Below, piece after piece: positions 9,901 through 16,935 of a stretch of 40,750 nt of DNA. How positions within the stretch are numbered: position 1 is the first letter of the stretch; each line of letters begins with the position of its first letter. Both the position numbers and the translations under genes were made by a program. Source of the DNA: DASQHM01 sp035632095 (GTDB taxonomy: Bacteria; Pseudomonadota; Alphaproteobacteria; Ferrovibrionales; Ferrovibrionaceae); assembly GCA_035632095.1 (NCBI GenBank), contig DASQHM010000135.1, positions 1-40,750 on the forward strand. Direction: 5' to 3'. The notes below the pieces were generated by a model. It ran no database searches, was not told where the DNA came from, and saw only the letters and a list, made by a program, of their open reading frames with translations.

Positions 9901-10113
9901 GGAGTAGCCGCAGGCTTTGCCGCGCACCAGGGCCAGAAGCTGATCCAGGATGCCGTCAAGGCCTCCAAGGTCGCGCGCTCGCTTTATGGCACGCCGCAGA
10001 GCGCGGCGGCATTTGCCGATTTGCAGAAGAAGCTGGTGAACCTGAGCACGGTCACCTCGCGTGGCATGACCGGAACGCTCAACGGCGATCAATCAAGAAG
10101 GCAAGTCCAATGA
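6970..10113 (+). CDS. giant internal virion/ejection protein with three tandem repeats
   Basis: A 1047-residue protein starting at GTG, which overlaps the previous stop by 4 nt (GTGA). The N-terminus carries two W-x-x-D-P-V motifs (FWQSDPV, WWENDPV), a signature often seen in phage internal or transglycosylase proteins. Residues 100-590 are mainly helical with long Ala/Gln/Glu segments. Residues about 594-687, 715-808 and 837-936 are three copies of one domain (period about 121 residues), each with an N-terminal A-x-x-x-L/Y-x-G/T turn, a G-x-x-S-x-E/A-x-x-x-L-K/R-x-G core, an I-x-x-F-L segment and a F/S-x-x-E-R motif. A Gly/Ala-rich hydrophobic region (about 950-985) may insert in membrane. 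It is probably the largest ejection protein. Confidence 0.7.
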   Translation: MTAFWQSDPVAAPAAALASAPQGGGAQWWENDPVAPKMANSIVRSAATGVPIVGGFMNKLDAATNAALAPVLNPLFKPEDQLQEPTFAGRYAHSLADQQKMDQQFAAEHPVLDTAAQLAGGVASGGALLKAAPAVGARVLGLGGETLPGQVLRSAVSGAGINAADALARGEDPEHAALTGGVIGAAAPAAARLAGAAVNAVRNLKQPAAIPQNIADIAGVPVRQSLGQATGDTEAIAREQMALRGNDNSQEQAVARNFYDAQKDELAKAREAVAAKLSPSGEVLAQSPQEAASVLLDSLGQHGQQAATDAAQRSQALTTTGNQLGQSFGGSAPANMLDAANVVMGELGNARALEQNEAQRAAQALQAQGEGLRRGLNPGGGIIASSPMEATNIISGAVGKAAEDAQAARTAAYGALRELPGQFHPAAFNNVGEDIRSALNAGDNPVRIDPQRTPQANAALNDLDDMLSSLRQQRDENGRVLPKPPTTTQVVETARQRLNSYLGDAIQASRGPQANFADVRAMREVIDGFDNQVERRLQRGTFIGGDPQGVRDAMQNARALNTTYRRTFTPQGPGDEVGQAIQKIVGRYEGQAAPPEQIASMLYGKGGQPVKIAQRLVNMFGQGSPEIGAIKQGLFSHLTEAPGLGPLDPETAADRIDQFLASSTLPHIYLSAAERQGLSQYAQSLRGAVTQAPAATDQVARMLPKMLGEGGGQPMTAQEAADTLFGRGGAGESPIGVKLAQHVMQTQGPASPAGQALRRGLLSKLQGADSAETAANINEFLTGRGRPMAEAAFTPEERAQLQAHGEARAANAAASAAPQTQADKVMARLTGQDGHAPPTATDVVNYLNTTRGTSQPVALVHAIKSQFGETSREVATLKTGQWRFLTEENGGPLDVGSKAVVKRINDFLDGSGAPLAHAMFSKDERDLIRTYGDLMGRITPPPGTVNYSNTASILGKMFRGTMDGLFAAGGVSMAGPVGVAAGFAAHQGQKLIQDAVKASKVARSLYGTPQSAAAFADLQKKLVNLSTVTSRGMTGTLNGDQSRRQVQ

Positions 10114-10273
10114 TTGCGCCGATCGCGATGAAGGCACCGGGTGCGCCGTAACCCGTCACGATCTTTTCGGCGCCGAATTTCACGCCAGCCATGATCAGGC
10201 TGAACAAGGCGGACGCGCATAGGTACGGATGCCGCGTTGCCAATCTCTGAATGAGCGAATCCCGAGGTTCCAT
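10079..10273 (-). CDS. small antisense membrane protein (hypothetical)
   Basis: A 64-residue frame on the opposite strand starting MEPRDSLIQRLATRHPYL. It has two hydrophobic segments (about 18-38 and 45-60) separated by a short charged loop and a basic C-terminal tail, giving a credible hairpin membrane protein. It fills the only gap between two late genes, overlapping the ejection-protein 3' end by 35 nt. Its ATG and the ATG of the plus-strand transglycosylase overlap head-to-head in one CATG. The ribosome site (GGAAAGAG) is weak. Function unknown; superinfection exclusion or lysis control are possible. It could be a chance frame. Confidence 0.5.
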   Translation of the reverse strand: MEPRDSLIQRLATRHPYLCASALFSLIMAGVKFGAEKIVTGYGAPGAFIAIGAIIGLAFLIDRR

Positions 10274-11033
10274 GTCTCTTTCCGATTCCATCGTCTCTGC
10301 CGAAAGCGGCGGCGATCCCAACGCACAAAATCCGAACTCGTCAGCCGTCGGCGCTGGTCAATTCATCGCGCCGACGTGGCTGTCAGTCATCAAGGAACAT
10401 CGGCCGGACCTCGCGCAGGGCAGATCGGATGATGATCTGCTCGCGATGCGCTCCGATCCTGATCTGTCCCGCCAGATGGTCGATGCCTATGCCGCCGACA
10501 ACGGGCAAATTCTAGCAAAAAACGGCTTTCCAGTCACTCCCGGCACGCAATATCTGGCGCATTTTGCTGGGCCCCAGGGCGCGGTTTCGGTGTTGCAGGC
10601 GGACTCCAATACCCCCGTCAGCAGCATTCTCGGTCAAAATGTCGTCAAGGCAAATCCGTTCCTGGCCCAGATGAGCGCCGGCGACCTCATCGCCTGGGCC
10701 GGCCGAAAGATGGGGATAACGCCGAGTGCCGCGCCGGGCCCGGCCCAGCCAGCAGGCGCGCCGGCAAATCCGGCGTCCCCAGCAATTGCCGGCATTCTGA
10801 ATCAGGGCGCGCCGGCGGCACAGGGTCCCGGCATCCTCAACCAGGGTCCCGATTTCCAGAACCAGCTCGCGCAGCTGATGGCCGCGCGCGAGACGCCGCA
10901 GGTCCCATCAATGCAGTTGCAGGCCCCGCAGCCGCTGCGCGTGGCACAGGCCCCGCCGATCTCCGTCGCGATGCCGAAGGGATTATCCCGTGCCCGACTG
11001 CTCGCCGCTCTTTCCTCACCTCTTGGAGGCTGA
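10272..11033 (+). CDS. lytic transglycosylase-like virion protein
   Basis: A 253-residue protein. The first 160 residues match the SLT-type lysozyme fold: SIVSAESGGDPNAQN carries the expected catalytic glutamate, followed by SSAVGAGQFIAPTWL and a GTQYLAHFAGPQGAVSVL segment. It would cleave peptidoglycan locally during DNA entry. Residues 160-253 are a Pro/Ala/Gln-rich low-complexity tail with repeated GILNQG units. The ATG at 10272 was preferred over 10251 because GAGG lies 5 nt upstream and the homologous motif begins there. It follows the ejection proteins, as expected for a virion-associated murein hydrolase. Confidence 0.8.
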   Translation: MSLSDSIVSAESGGDPNAQNPNSSAVGAGQFIAPTWLSVIKEHRPDLAQGRSDDDLLAMRSDPDLSRQMVDAYAADNGQILAKNGFPVTPGTQYLAHFAGPQGAVSVLQADSNTPVSSILGQNVVKANPFLAQMSAGDLIAWAGRKMGITPSAAPGPAQPAGAPANPASPAIAGILNQGAPAAQGPGILNQGPDFQNQLAQLMAARETPQVPSMQLQAPQPLRVAQAPPISVAMPKGLSRARLLAALSSPLGG

Positions 11034-11039
11034 TCGACC

Positions 11040-11360
11040 ATGGATCCGACCGCACCCGGCATGCCGCTGAACATCCTGCCGCCCGCTGCACAGGCGGCGC
11101 AGGCGGGAATGGCCCCGATGGGCATTCTCAACGGGCAAGCGCCGCCGAACCCGCAAGCGGCGAACCAGCAGCAACTATTGGCGCAGGCGCAAAGGCTGAT
11201 GCAGTCGCCGCAGGCTCCTCCCGGAATGCAATTGCAGGCCCCGCCTCAATTGCAGCTGCCACAGCAGCCGATCCAGATGGCCCGCCCGGCGGGCATGCAG
11301 GGCATCGATCCGATGAAACTGCTGACGGCGATGAAGCAGAACAATCTGATGAACGGATAG
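11040..11360 (+). CDS. low-complexity Pro/Gln/Met/Ala-rich protein
   Basis: A 106-residue protein made largely of P, Q, A, M and L, with repeats such as QLQAPPQLQLP and MGILNG. It starts 6 nt after the transglycosylase stop, with GGAGG upstream. Its composition and the GILN motif resemble the C-terminal tail of the preceding protein (GILNQG), so it may be a duplicated or split-off tail. No fold is recognisable and function is unknown. Confidence 0.55.
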   Translation: MDPTAPGMPLNILPPAAQAAQAGMAPMGILNGQAPPNPQAANQQQLLAQAQRLMQSPQAPPGMQLQAPPQLQLPQQPIQMARPAGMQGIDPMKLLTAMKQNNLMNG

Positions 11361-11371
11361 GGCCGACACAT

Positions 11372-12562
11372 ATGACGACGTTCACCAAGCGATCCCTTGC
11401 GATTCTGGTCCTGATCGCAACCTGCTGGGCACCATGGCTGATGCCGAGGGCCTACAGTGCGGTCTGGCAGTGGTCGACGACAGCCTCATCGAATGCCTCG
11501 GCCGATCCCTCGATCAACTGGCGCGAAGGCCAGCCGCCGTCCTCGATCAACGACTCCGGTCGCGCCATGATGGCGGCGCTTGCATCGTACCGCGATGATA
11601 TCTCCGGCCTGCTCACGACAGGTGGAACGGCGACCGCCTATACCATCACCACCAATCAGGGTCTATGTGTTTCGCCTTCGACGACGCCGCAGGATGGCCA
11701 GCAGATCGCCGTCACGGTCAACAATACGAACGGCGTCAATCCGACCCTGCAGGCCGATAGTTGCTCGGCTTATCCGATCCAGTCCTCTGCCGGAACGGCA
11801 GTGCCAGCGGCGAGCCTGATCCAGGGCTCGCCCTATGCGCTGCGCTTCTCCGTCGCCAATGGCGCGTGGATGCTGAAGGACTTCTACGGCAGCGCGCTGA
11901 CTGTGCCGCTCGGGGGCATGATTCTCTATACCGGCACGACGTCGCCGAACAGCAATTTTGTCATTCCAGTCGCGCAATGCTTATCGACGACGACCTACGC
12001 GGCCTACTGGAATTTGCTTGGGCAGCCGGCCAGCGGCAGCTGTCCAGGCGGGACGTTTCAGGTCCTCGATATGCGCGGCAACGTTCCGGCCGGCCTTGAT
12101 CAGATGGGCGGCGCCAGCGCCGCGCTGCGCTTGACGAACAGTTCGAGCGGATGCGGAACGACCATGACCACGGTCGGAGCGCAGTGCGCCAATGGTGCTC
12201 AATTTGCTACGACGACACTGAGCCAATTGCCGACAGGGATTACCTCGTCGACGATTCAATCGATCAGCGTGAGCGGCAATGTTTCGGTGAGTGGCACGGT
12301 CACGGTTTCAGGCCCGCAAGGGCATAGCATGATCATCGACCCTAGCACTAATCCTGGCACTGCTGCTGGTGCTGGATCTAATCCGTGGCAGGGTGGCTCG
12401 CTGTCGTCCTCGGTATCGTTCCAGGGTTCCAATACGATGTCGGGCAGCAATACGCTATCAAGTCTGAACACCATCGTCGTCAACTCGACGAATACGGGGG
12501 GCGCTCTTCATCCGACCATTCAGCCGACTGTCGGCGTTACCTATCTCTTGCGAGTGCTCTGA
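11372..12562 (+). CDS. tail fibre/collar protein with N-terminal signal peptide
   Basis: A 396-residue protein. Residues 1-30 form a classic Sec signal peptide (basic start, hydrophobic core LAILVLIATCWAPWL, cleavage after AYSA). Residues 31-75 (WSTTASSNASADPSINWREG, then SINDSGRAMMAALASYRDD) are the N-terminal fibre module of many phage fibres. Residues about 175-250 contain a collar-like domain (VPLGGMILYTGT ... FQVLDMRGNVPAG). The rest is Ser/Thr/Gly-rich, as in fibre shafts and tips. Its stop overlaps the next ATG. The signal peptide is odd for a virion protein assembled in the cytoplasm. Confidence 0.75.
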   Translation: MTTFTKRSLAILVLIATCWAPWLMPRAYSAVWQWSTTASSNASADPSINWREGQPPSSINDSGRAMMAALASYRDDISGLLTTGGTATAYTITTNQGLCVSPSTTPQDGQQIAVTVNNTNGVNPTLQADSCSAYPIQSSAGTAVPAASLIQGSPYALRFSVANGAWMLKDFYGSALTVPLGGMILYTGTTSPNSNFVIPVAQCLSTTTYAAYWNLLGQPASGSCPGGTFQVLDMRGNVPAGLDQMGGASAALRLTNSSSGCGTTMTTVGAQCANGAQFATTTLSQLPTGITSSTIQSISVSGNVSVSGTVTVSGPQGHSMIIDPSTNPGTAAGAGSNPWQGGSLSSSVSFQGSNTMSGSNTLSSLNTIVVNSTNTGGALHPTIQPTVGVTYLLRVL

Positions 12563-13035
12563 TGGTCCAGGTCCGTACCAATCTCACGAGCCGCGAGAGC
12601 GCGCGCGGCGAGCGTTTCGAGCCGACGGGAAACGTGACCTCGACCAACGTGCAGGGCGCGATCCAGCAGGTTGACACGGAAGCCGCCGGCAAGGTCACCA
12701 AGGTCGGCACGGTGCGCAAGCCGGCAAGCGCGGCAACGATCGCCATTCTCTCCAGCGATATCGAGGTCGGCATCGATACGCGCTCGACCGCGGTCACGGC
12801 GACGCTGCCGAGCGCGGCCGCCTGGGCGAACGCCAATCCGAACGGCCTCGAACTTGTCTTGGCCGACTATTTCGGCAACGCGGCGGCCAACAGCATCACG
12901 CCGCAGCTGTTCGCCGGCGATCACTTCAACGGCGTCTGGGACACAACGCCGCCCGTCATCAACGCCAACGGCGGTGCGTTGAAACTCAGGCCTGATCCAT
13001 CCTTGCCGGGCTGGATCGTGCGAGGAGTGAACTAA
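12562..13035 (+). CDS. tail fibre-associated protein
   Basis: A 157-residue protein whose ATG overlaps the preceding fibre stop (TGATG). The N-terminus VRTNLTSRESARGERFEPTGNVTSTNVQGAIQQVD is the kind of sequence found at the trimerising base of phage fibres (a NVQGAI-type motif). The remainder is a beta-rich domain with LPSAAAWANANPNGLELVLADYFGN. It is probably a fibre segment or fibre-assembly partner lying between two large fibre genes. Confidence 0.6.
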   Translation: MVQVRTNLTSRESARGERFEPTGNVTSTNVQGAIQQVDTEAAGKVTKVGTVRKPASAATIAILSSDIEVGIDTRSTAVTATLPSAAAWANANPNGLELVLADYFGNAAANSITPQLFAGDHFNGVWDTTPPVINANGGALKLRPDPSLPGWIVRGVN

Positions 13036-13039
13036 CGAT

Positions 13040-14563
13040 ATGATCAGAAAATTCCTCTTAGCCGCGGCGCTTCTCGTCGCGGCGAGCGCTCCGGCTTGGC
13101 CTCAGGCCGGGCAGTTTCCCTCCGGCACCGTGCAAGGTAATGCAGGCGCAAGCGCGGGACAGGCGAAGCCATCCACGGTCACCGCGATCCTCGACCGGGC
13201 ACTGGGCTCGACGCGGGGCGCGTCGATCGAGCGCGGCGCGAGCGGCTGGGGCCTGATCGGGCCGGGCTCAACCGCGGGCCTGCCGTTCGTCTCGAACGGC
13301 ACGGGAGCCGATCCGTCCTATCAGGTGCTCGGAATTGCCGGCGGCGGCACGGGCGCGACGACGCAGCAAGGCGCGCTCAATGCGATCATGTGCACGCCGA
13401 CGCGTTCCGGCGATCTCGCCTACTGGAACGGATCGAACTGGGTCTGTATTGCCGGCAACAATTCCGGCACGCAGCTTCTGAGCGAGAACGGTTCCGGCGT
13501 GCCTTCGTGGGCGACGGCAGGCGCAGGCACAGTTACCTCTGTTACCTGCTCGGGGCTTGCAATCACGGCAAGCGGTACATGCCCAGAGACATTCGGATTT
13601 GAGAACTGTTCTATCGCAGCAAGCGTTGGCTCGAACCTCCTGACCGTGGCGTTGAAGGACAACGCTGGCAGTGATCCCTCAGTAACGTCTCCTTGTCGAA
13701 TTGCATTCCGGAACATCACTGCTTCGACCGGGTCGTGGTCACTCGACAGTGTTACGTCAGCGCTGTCGATTAACAGCAATGCGACCGGAGCGACGCTCGG
13801 CAGTGTCAACGGCACGGCCTTCAAATTCTGGGTCGTGGGTTTTGACAACGCGGGCACCGTCGTGCTGGCCCTGATCAACTGCTCGACGCCAACTTCGATT
13901 TTCCAGCTCAATGAAGGTGTGGTGCAATCGACCACCGCGATCAGCGGCTCGGCCACCTCGGCTGGAGTGTTCTACACGCCCAATGGTACGACGCTGTCCA
14001 GCAAGGCGTTCAAGATCCTCGGCTACATCGAATACGGCTCCGGCCTGACGACGGCCGGCACCTACGCAAGCGGCCCAACCGCGATCCAGTCCGTCGGGCC
14101 CGGCGTGCCAAAACCAGGCCATGTGGTGCAATCGTTCTACGATACGATCACCGGGGTCTCGACCACGACGAATACCTATTCGCATTCCGATACGGCGCCG
14201 GTCGCGGCCAATGGCGGCCTTGTTGGAAGCCAGGCCCTGACGCCGACAATGGCCTCGAACCGCGTTCGTGTGCGCGGCCAGATCACGATGAGCAATTCGG
14301 CTACCGGTCCTTATGGATTTGCCTACGTTACGACCAGCGCGCCAACGACGCTCGCCACCTCTGCCAATACGTTTCCTGGCGCGACCGGCTACGTCACAAT
14401 CCCTGTGTTTTATGAGGGCATTCTCGGGTCGACCTCCTCGGTGACCTATTCGCTATACGGATCGGCAGGATCTGGAACCACGACGTTCAATGGCGTTGGG
14501 GGTTCCCGGGAATTTGGCGGCACCGCAAATAGCTTCATCGAAGTCCAGGAGATCATGGACTGA
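13040..14563 (+). CDS. tail fibre/receptor-binding protein with N-terminal signal peptide
   Basis: A 507-residue protein. Residues 1-23 are a predicted Sec signal (MIRKFLLAAALLVAASAPAWPQA). Then comes a phage-fibre N-terminal module (FPSGTVQGNAGASAGQAKPS, ILDRALGSTRGASIERG, GIAGGGTGATTQQGALNAI). The GGGTGATT motif is a common fibre repeat. The C-terminal 300 residues are Ser/Thr/Gly/Val-rich beta structure with the composition of receptor-binding tips. The start is 4 nt after the previous stop. This is the second fibre gene in a row with an export signal. Confidence 0.7.
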   Translation: MIRKFLLAAALLVAASAPAWPQAGQFPSGTVQGNAGASAGQAKPSTVTAILDRALGSTRGASIERGASGWGLIGPGSTAGLPFVSNGTGADPSYQVLGIAGGGTGATTQQGALNAIMCTPTRSGDLAYWNGSNWVCIAGNNSGTQLLSENGSGVPSWATAGAGTVTSVTCSGLAITASGTCPETFGFENCSIAASVGSNLLTVALKDNAGSDPSVTSPCRIAFRNITASTGSWSLDSVTSALSINSNATGATLGSVNGTAFKFWVVGFDNAGTVVLALINCSTPTSIFQLNEGVVQSTTAISGSATSAGVFYTPNGTTLSSKAFKILGYIEYGSGLTTAGTYASGPTAIQSVGPGVPKPGHVVQSFYDTITGVSTTTNTYSHSDTAPVAANGGLVGSQALTPTMASNRVRVRGQITMSNSATGPYGFAYVTTSAPTTLATSANTFPGATGYVTIPVFYEGILGSTSSVTYSLYGSAGSGTTTFNGVGGSREFGGTANSFIEVQEIMD

Positions 14564-14577
14564 AGGAGATTTGACGC

Positions 14578-15333
14578 ATGACCACGATTAATCAAGATCA
14601 TTATTACGAAGAAGCTGGCTTCACGATCGGCGTCTTAGATGATACACACCTTGTCATCGAGGGCGGGTTTTCAGCGATGGTCTGGCAAGGCGTCGCCGCC
14701 GGCTATGGCAACGACATCATCGCGCCGCAGAACGATATCACGATCGATATGACGCAGATCGGATTGAACGGCCGCGATGCCGGAGTTCCCGGTACCCCGC
14801 CGGCCGGATGTTATAAGATTTGGCTGGTCTACAACCCGACCACGAATACGGCTGGCGCGATCGCGACGCAGACGCTCGACATCCGCAGCATCGTCTTTCC
14901 GCCTGGTTTCACCGACAACCGCAAGATGATGTACGGGCAGCCCGTCATTGCCGGCCGGTGCTTGCCGAACCATGCGGGCAATTGGCCCATGCCAACGATC
15001 ATCTTTACCGATAACGACGTGTTGATGACCGTCGTTCCATCGATTCCCAATGCCGCATCATGGACCTACTTCGATCTTTCGCAGTATATCCCCGAAAACT
15101 CGCGGCTCGGGCTTTTCAAAGGCCGCATCGCCGGAGGTGTCGGCAGCATATGGATTTCTCCGGCAACCTCCGTGCCAAATCCCTATTACACGACGCTGCT
15201 CGAAAACCAGTCTGGCGTCAGTGGCGAGTGCTGGTGCCGAGTCGATGGCAATCAGCGCATCGGGGCGTGGTTCCAGGGGACCGGCACTGCACAGCTCATC
15301 CTCCGTGGTTTTGCGATGACCGAGCGAAGCTGA
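14578..15333 (+). CDS. putative tail tip/receptor-binding associated protein
   Basis: A 251-residue protein with a strong AAGGAG site 10 nt before its ATG. It is soluble and beta-rich with many aromatic residues (YKIWLVYNPTTN, SWTYFDLSQYIPENSRLGLFKGRIAGG, ECWCRVDGNQRIGAWFQG). No family is recognised. Its position right after the fibre genes, and as the last plus-strand gene of the structural run, suggests a tail-spike accessory or host-range protein. Confidence 0.55.
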   Translation: MTTINQDHYYEEAGFTIGVLDDTHLVIEGGFSAMVWQGVAAGYGNDIIAPQNDITIDMTQIGLNGRDAGVPGTPPAGCYKIWLVYNPTTNTAGAIATQTLDIRSIVFPPGFTDNRKMMYGQPVIAGRCLPNHAGNWPMPTIIFTDNDVLMTVVPSIPNAASWTYFDLSQYIPENSRLGLFKGRIAGGVGSIWISPATSVPNPYYTTLLENQSGVSGECWCRVDGNQRIGAWFQGTGTAQLILRGFAMTERS

Positions 15334-15346
15334 CGGGCCCGCAGAA

Positions 15347-15544
15347 TTAACGATTTTGCCGCTCGCACTCGCGTTCGAGCTCATCCGGAAAGACAGGATG
15401 ATACGGCGTGTCCGGAGAGTATCGATAGTGCCGCGCAGCCGGGCTGAATTCGTGGTGGAAATGGAAAATATAAAGCCACTCGACGGCGAGCCGTCGCATG
15501 CGATCGGGGCCCAAGAGAAAACGCAGCCACCACGGGATATCCAT
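15347..15544 (-). CDS. small hypothetical protein of antisense pair
   Basis: A 65-residue protein (MDIPWWLRFLLGPDRMRRLAVEWLYIFHFHHEFSP) on the opposite strand to the late genes. It is aromatic-rich at the N-terminus and acidic at the C-terminus (FPDELERECERQNR). Its ATG overlaps the stop of the upstream membrane-protein gene (TGATG), so the two form a coupled mini-operon convergent with the fibre genes. This shared junction is the main reason to accept it. Family and function unknown. Confidence 0.55.
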   Translation of the reverse strand: MDIPWWLRFLLGPDRMRRLAVEWLYIFHFHHEFSPAARHYRYSPDTPYHPVFPDELERECERQNR

Positions 15545-15732
15545 CAGGGTCGTCCGCAGAGAAAGAGTTCAGGCACGCTTCCCCTCTTCGCGCAGATGTC
15601 GCGGCGATCAGGAGCTAGCCACACGACGGTCAACAGAACGCTGGTCATCAGCATCAAGAAGGCCGCGATCTTCGCTGCCTCAAGCAGCGACAATTTCTGC
15701 TTCGCTCGTTTCCGTTCGCTGATGACGGACAT
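15544..15732 (-). CDS. single-pass membrane protein (hypothetical)
   Basis: A 62-residue protein starting MSVISERKRAKQKLSLLEA: a basic N-terminal helix, one transmembrane segment (about 20-43, KIAAFLMLMTSVLLTVVWLA), and a short tail with two cysteines (DICAKRG, LFLCGRP). The start was chosen because GGAGAG lies 8 nt upstream; longer in-frame starts at 15807 and 15762 lack a ribosome site. It is the first gene of a two-gene minus operon next to the lysis cassette, so a lysis-timing or exclusion role is possible but unproven. Confidence 0.55.
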   Translation of the reverse strand: MSVISERKRAKQKLSLLEAAKIAAFLMLMTSVLLTVVWLAPDRRDICAKRGSVPELFLCGRP

Positions 15733-15835
15733 GGCCCCGGCTCTCCGCTCAATGCCGCTCATTATCGCCGAAACGCGGCCGGTTGTGAAGCCGCAATGAT
15801 TCTCCATTTAGCTGTGTAACTCAGGGGTTGTGCAT

Positions 15836-16018
15836 ATGCGCATGTGTTCGACCCTGCTTCTCGCAGTGCTCGTGGCCGTGTCTATCGCGCCCGCCATCCA
15901 CGCCAAGCCGTGCCCGCATGAACATCGGCAACACCCGCACTACCCGACCCGCCACGCCTACGCCTATCCGGCCATCACCTGGGGCTGGAGTTTTGGAACC
16001 TGGAGGCCTTTTCCATGA
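15836..16018 (+). CDS. small secreted His-rich protein
   Basis: A 60-residue protein with a signal peptide (MRMCSTLLLAVLVAVSIAPAIHA) and a 37-residue mature part rich in His, Pro and Tyr (PCPHEHRQHPHYPTRHAYAY). It might bind metal, but no known family is evident. AGGGG lies 8 nt before this ATG; a GTG at 15830 is less well placed. The stop overlaps the endolysin ATG (ATGA), so it is translated with the lysis genes. Confidence 0.55.
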   Translation: MRMCSTLLLAVLVAVSIAPAIHAKPCPHEHRQHPHYPTRHAYAYPAITWGWSFGTWRPFP

Positions 16019-16674
16019 CCGACGCCATTCCGGCGCCCGGCACGATCGTGCCGCGCGTCGTCGATCTCTCGCACCACAATGTCGTCAAGGATTTCGGCGC
16101 CGCCGCCGGCTTCGGCCTGTGGGGCGTCATCCACAAGGCGACCCAGGGCAAGGCCTACGCCGATCCCGACTATGCCGGCCGCCGCGAGACCGCGACCGCC
16201 GCGGGGCTCATGTGGGGCGCCTATCACTTCGCGACCGGCGACGACATCGCCGTGCAGGTCGACTGGTTCCTGGCGCATGCCAAGCCCGACGACACCACGC
16301 TGCTCGCGCTCGACTATGAGGACAACCGGCTGTCGCAGATGTCGGTCCATCAGGTGGTGGCCTTCCTGCGCCTGATCGAGGCCAAGGTCGGCCGCAAGGC
16401 GGCGGTTTATTCGGGCAACCGGATCAAGGAGAACATCGGGCTGCTCGGCGCCGATGACCGCGCCTATCTCGCCACGCATCGGCTGTGGCTATGCCAGTAC
16501 GGTCCGGCGCCGCATCTGCCGGCCGGCTTCGAAACCTGCTGGCTCTGGCAATACACCGGCGACGGCACCGGGCCAAAACCGCACACCGTGCCCGGCATCA
16601 TCGCGGGCAATGGCGGCCTCGATCTCAACAGTTTTCAGGGCACGCGCGAGGACCTCGCCGCGAGCTGGGCATAA
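16015..16674 (+). CDS. GH25-type endolysin (lysozyme)
   Basis: A 219-residue cytoplasmic peptidoglycan muramidase. Glycoside hydrolase family 25 signatures are clear: VDLSHHN near the N-terminus (Asp17), a conserved IHKATQG strand (39-45), WGAYHF (67-72) and the catalytic acidic pair in LALDYED (Asp100, Glu102), then LWQYTGDG near the end. There is no signal peptide or SAR domain at its own N-terminus, so release needs a holin. It overlaps its neighbours on both sides (ATGA upstream, TAATG downstream). Confidence 0.9.
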   Translation: MTDAIPAPGTIVPRVVDLSHHNVVKDFGAAAGFGLWGVIHKATQGKAYADPDYAGRRETATAAGLMWGAYHFATGDDIAVQVDWFLAHAKPDDTTLLALDYEDNRLSQMSVHQVVAFLRLIEAKVGRKAAVYSGNRIKENIGLLGADDRAYLATHRLWLCQYGPAPHLPAGFETCWLWQYTGDGTGPKPHTVPGIIAGNGGLDLNSFQGTREDLAASWA

Positions 16675-16916
16675 TGCTCTCCGATCAAGTCCATCTCGCC
16701 ATCGTCTCGCTTGGCCTGATCGAGCTCGCCTACTGGCTCGCCTTCGCGGCCGTCGTGCGCGTGCTCCATGCGGGCCTCGCGGGCCGCGACTGGTTCGGCA
16801 TCGTCTCGGGGCTCTCGCTCGCGCTCATGGTCTTTCCATGGAGCGGGCTCGCGGCGAGCGAGCTGGCCTGGCTGCTGTTCGATTGCGACCTCGCGGCGGC
16901 CTTTCCCCTCGGCTGA
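16674..16916 (+). CDS. two-TM membrane protein, candidate holin
   Basis: An 80-residue protein with two strong hydrophobic segments (about 7-30, LAIVSLGLIELAYWLAFAAVV; and 40-68, WFGIVSGLSLALMVFPWSG) joined by a short basic loop. The size, topology and direct coupling to the endolysin stop (TAATG) make it a reasonable class II holin candidate. Other small membrane proteins in the cassette (17603, 18518, 18844) compete for the same role. Confidence 0.6.
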   Translation: MLSDQVHLAIVSLGLIELAYWLAFAAVVRVLHAGLAGRDWFGIVSGLSLALMVFPWSGLAASELAWLLFDCDLAAAFPLG

Positions 16917-16935
16917 TCTGAAACAGGACATCCCG

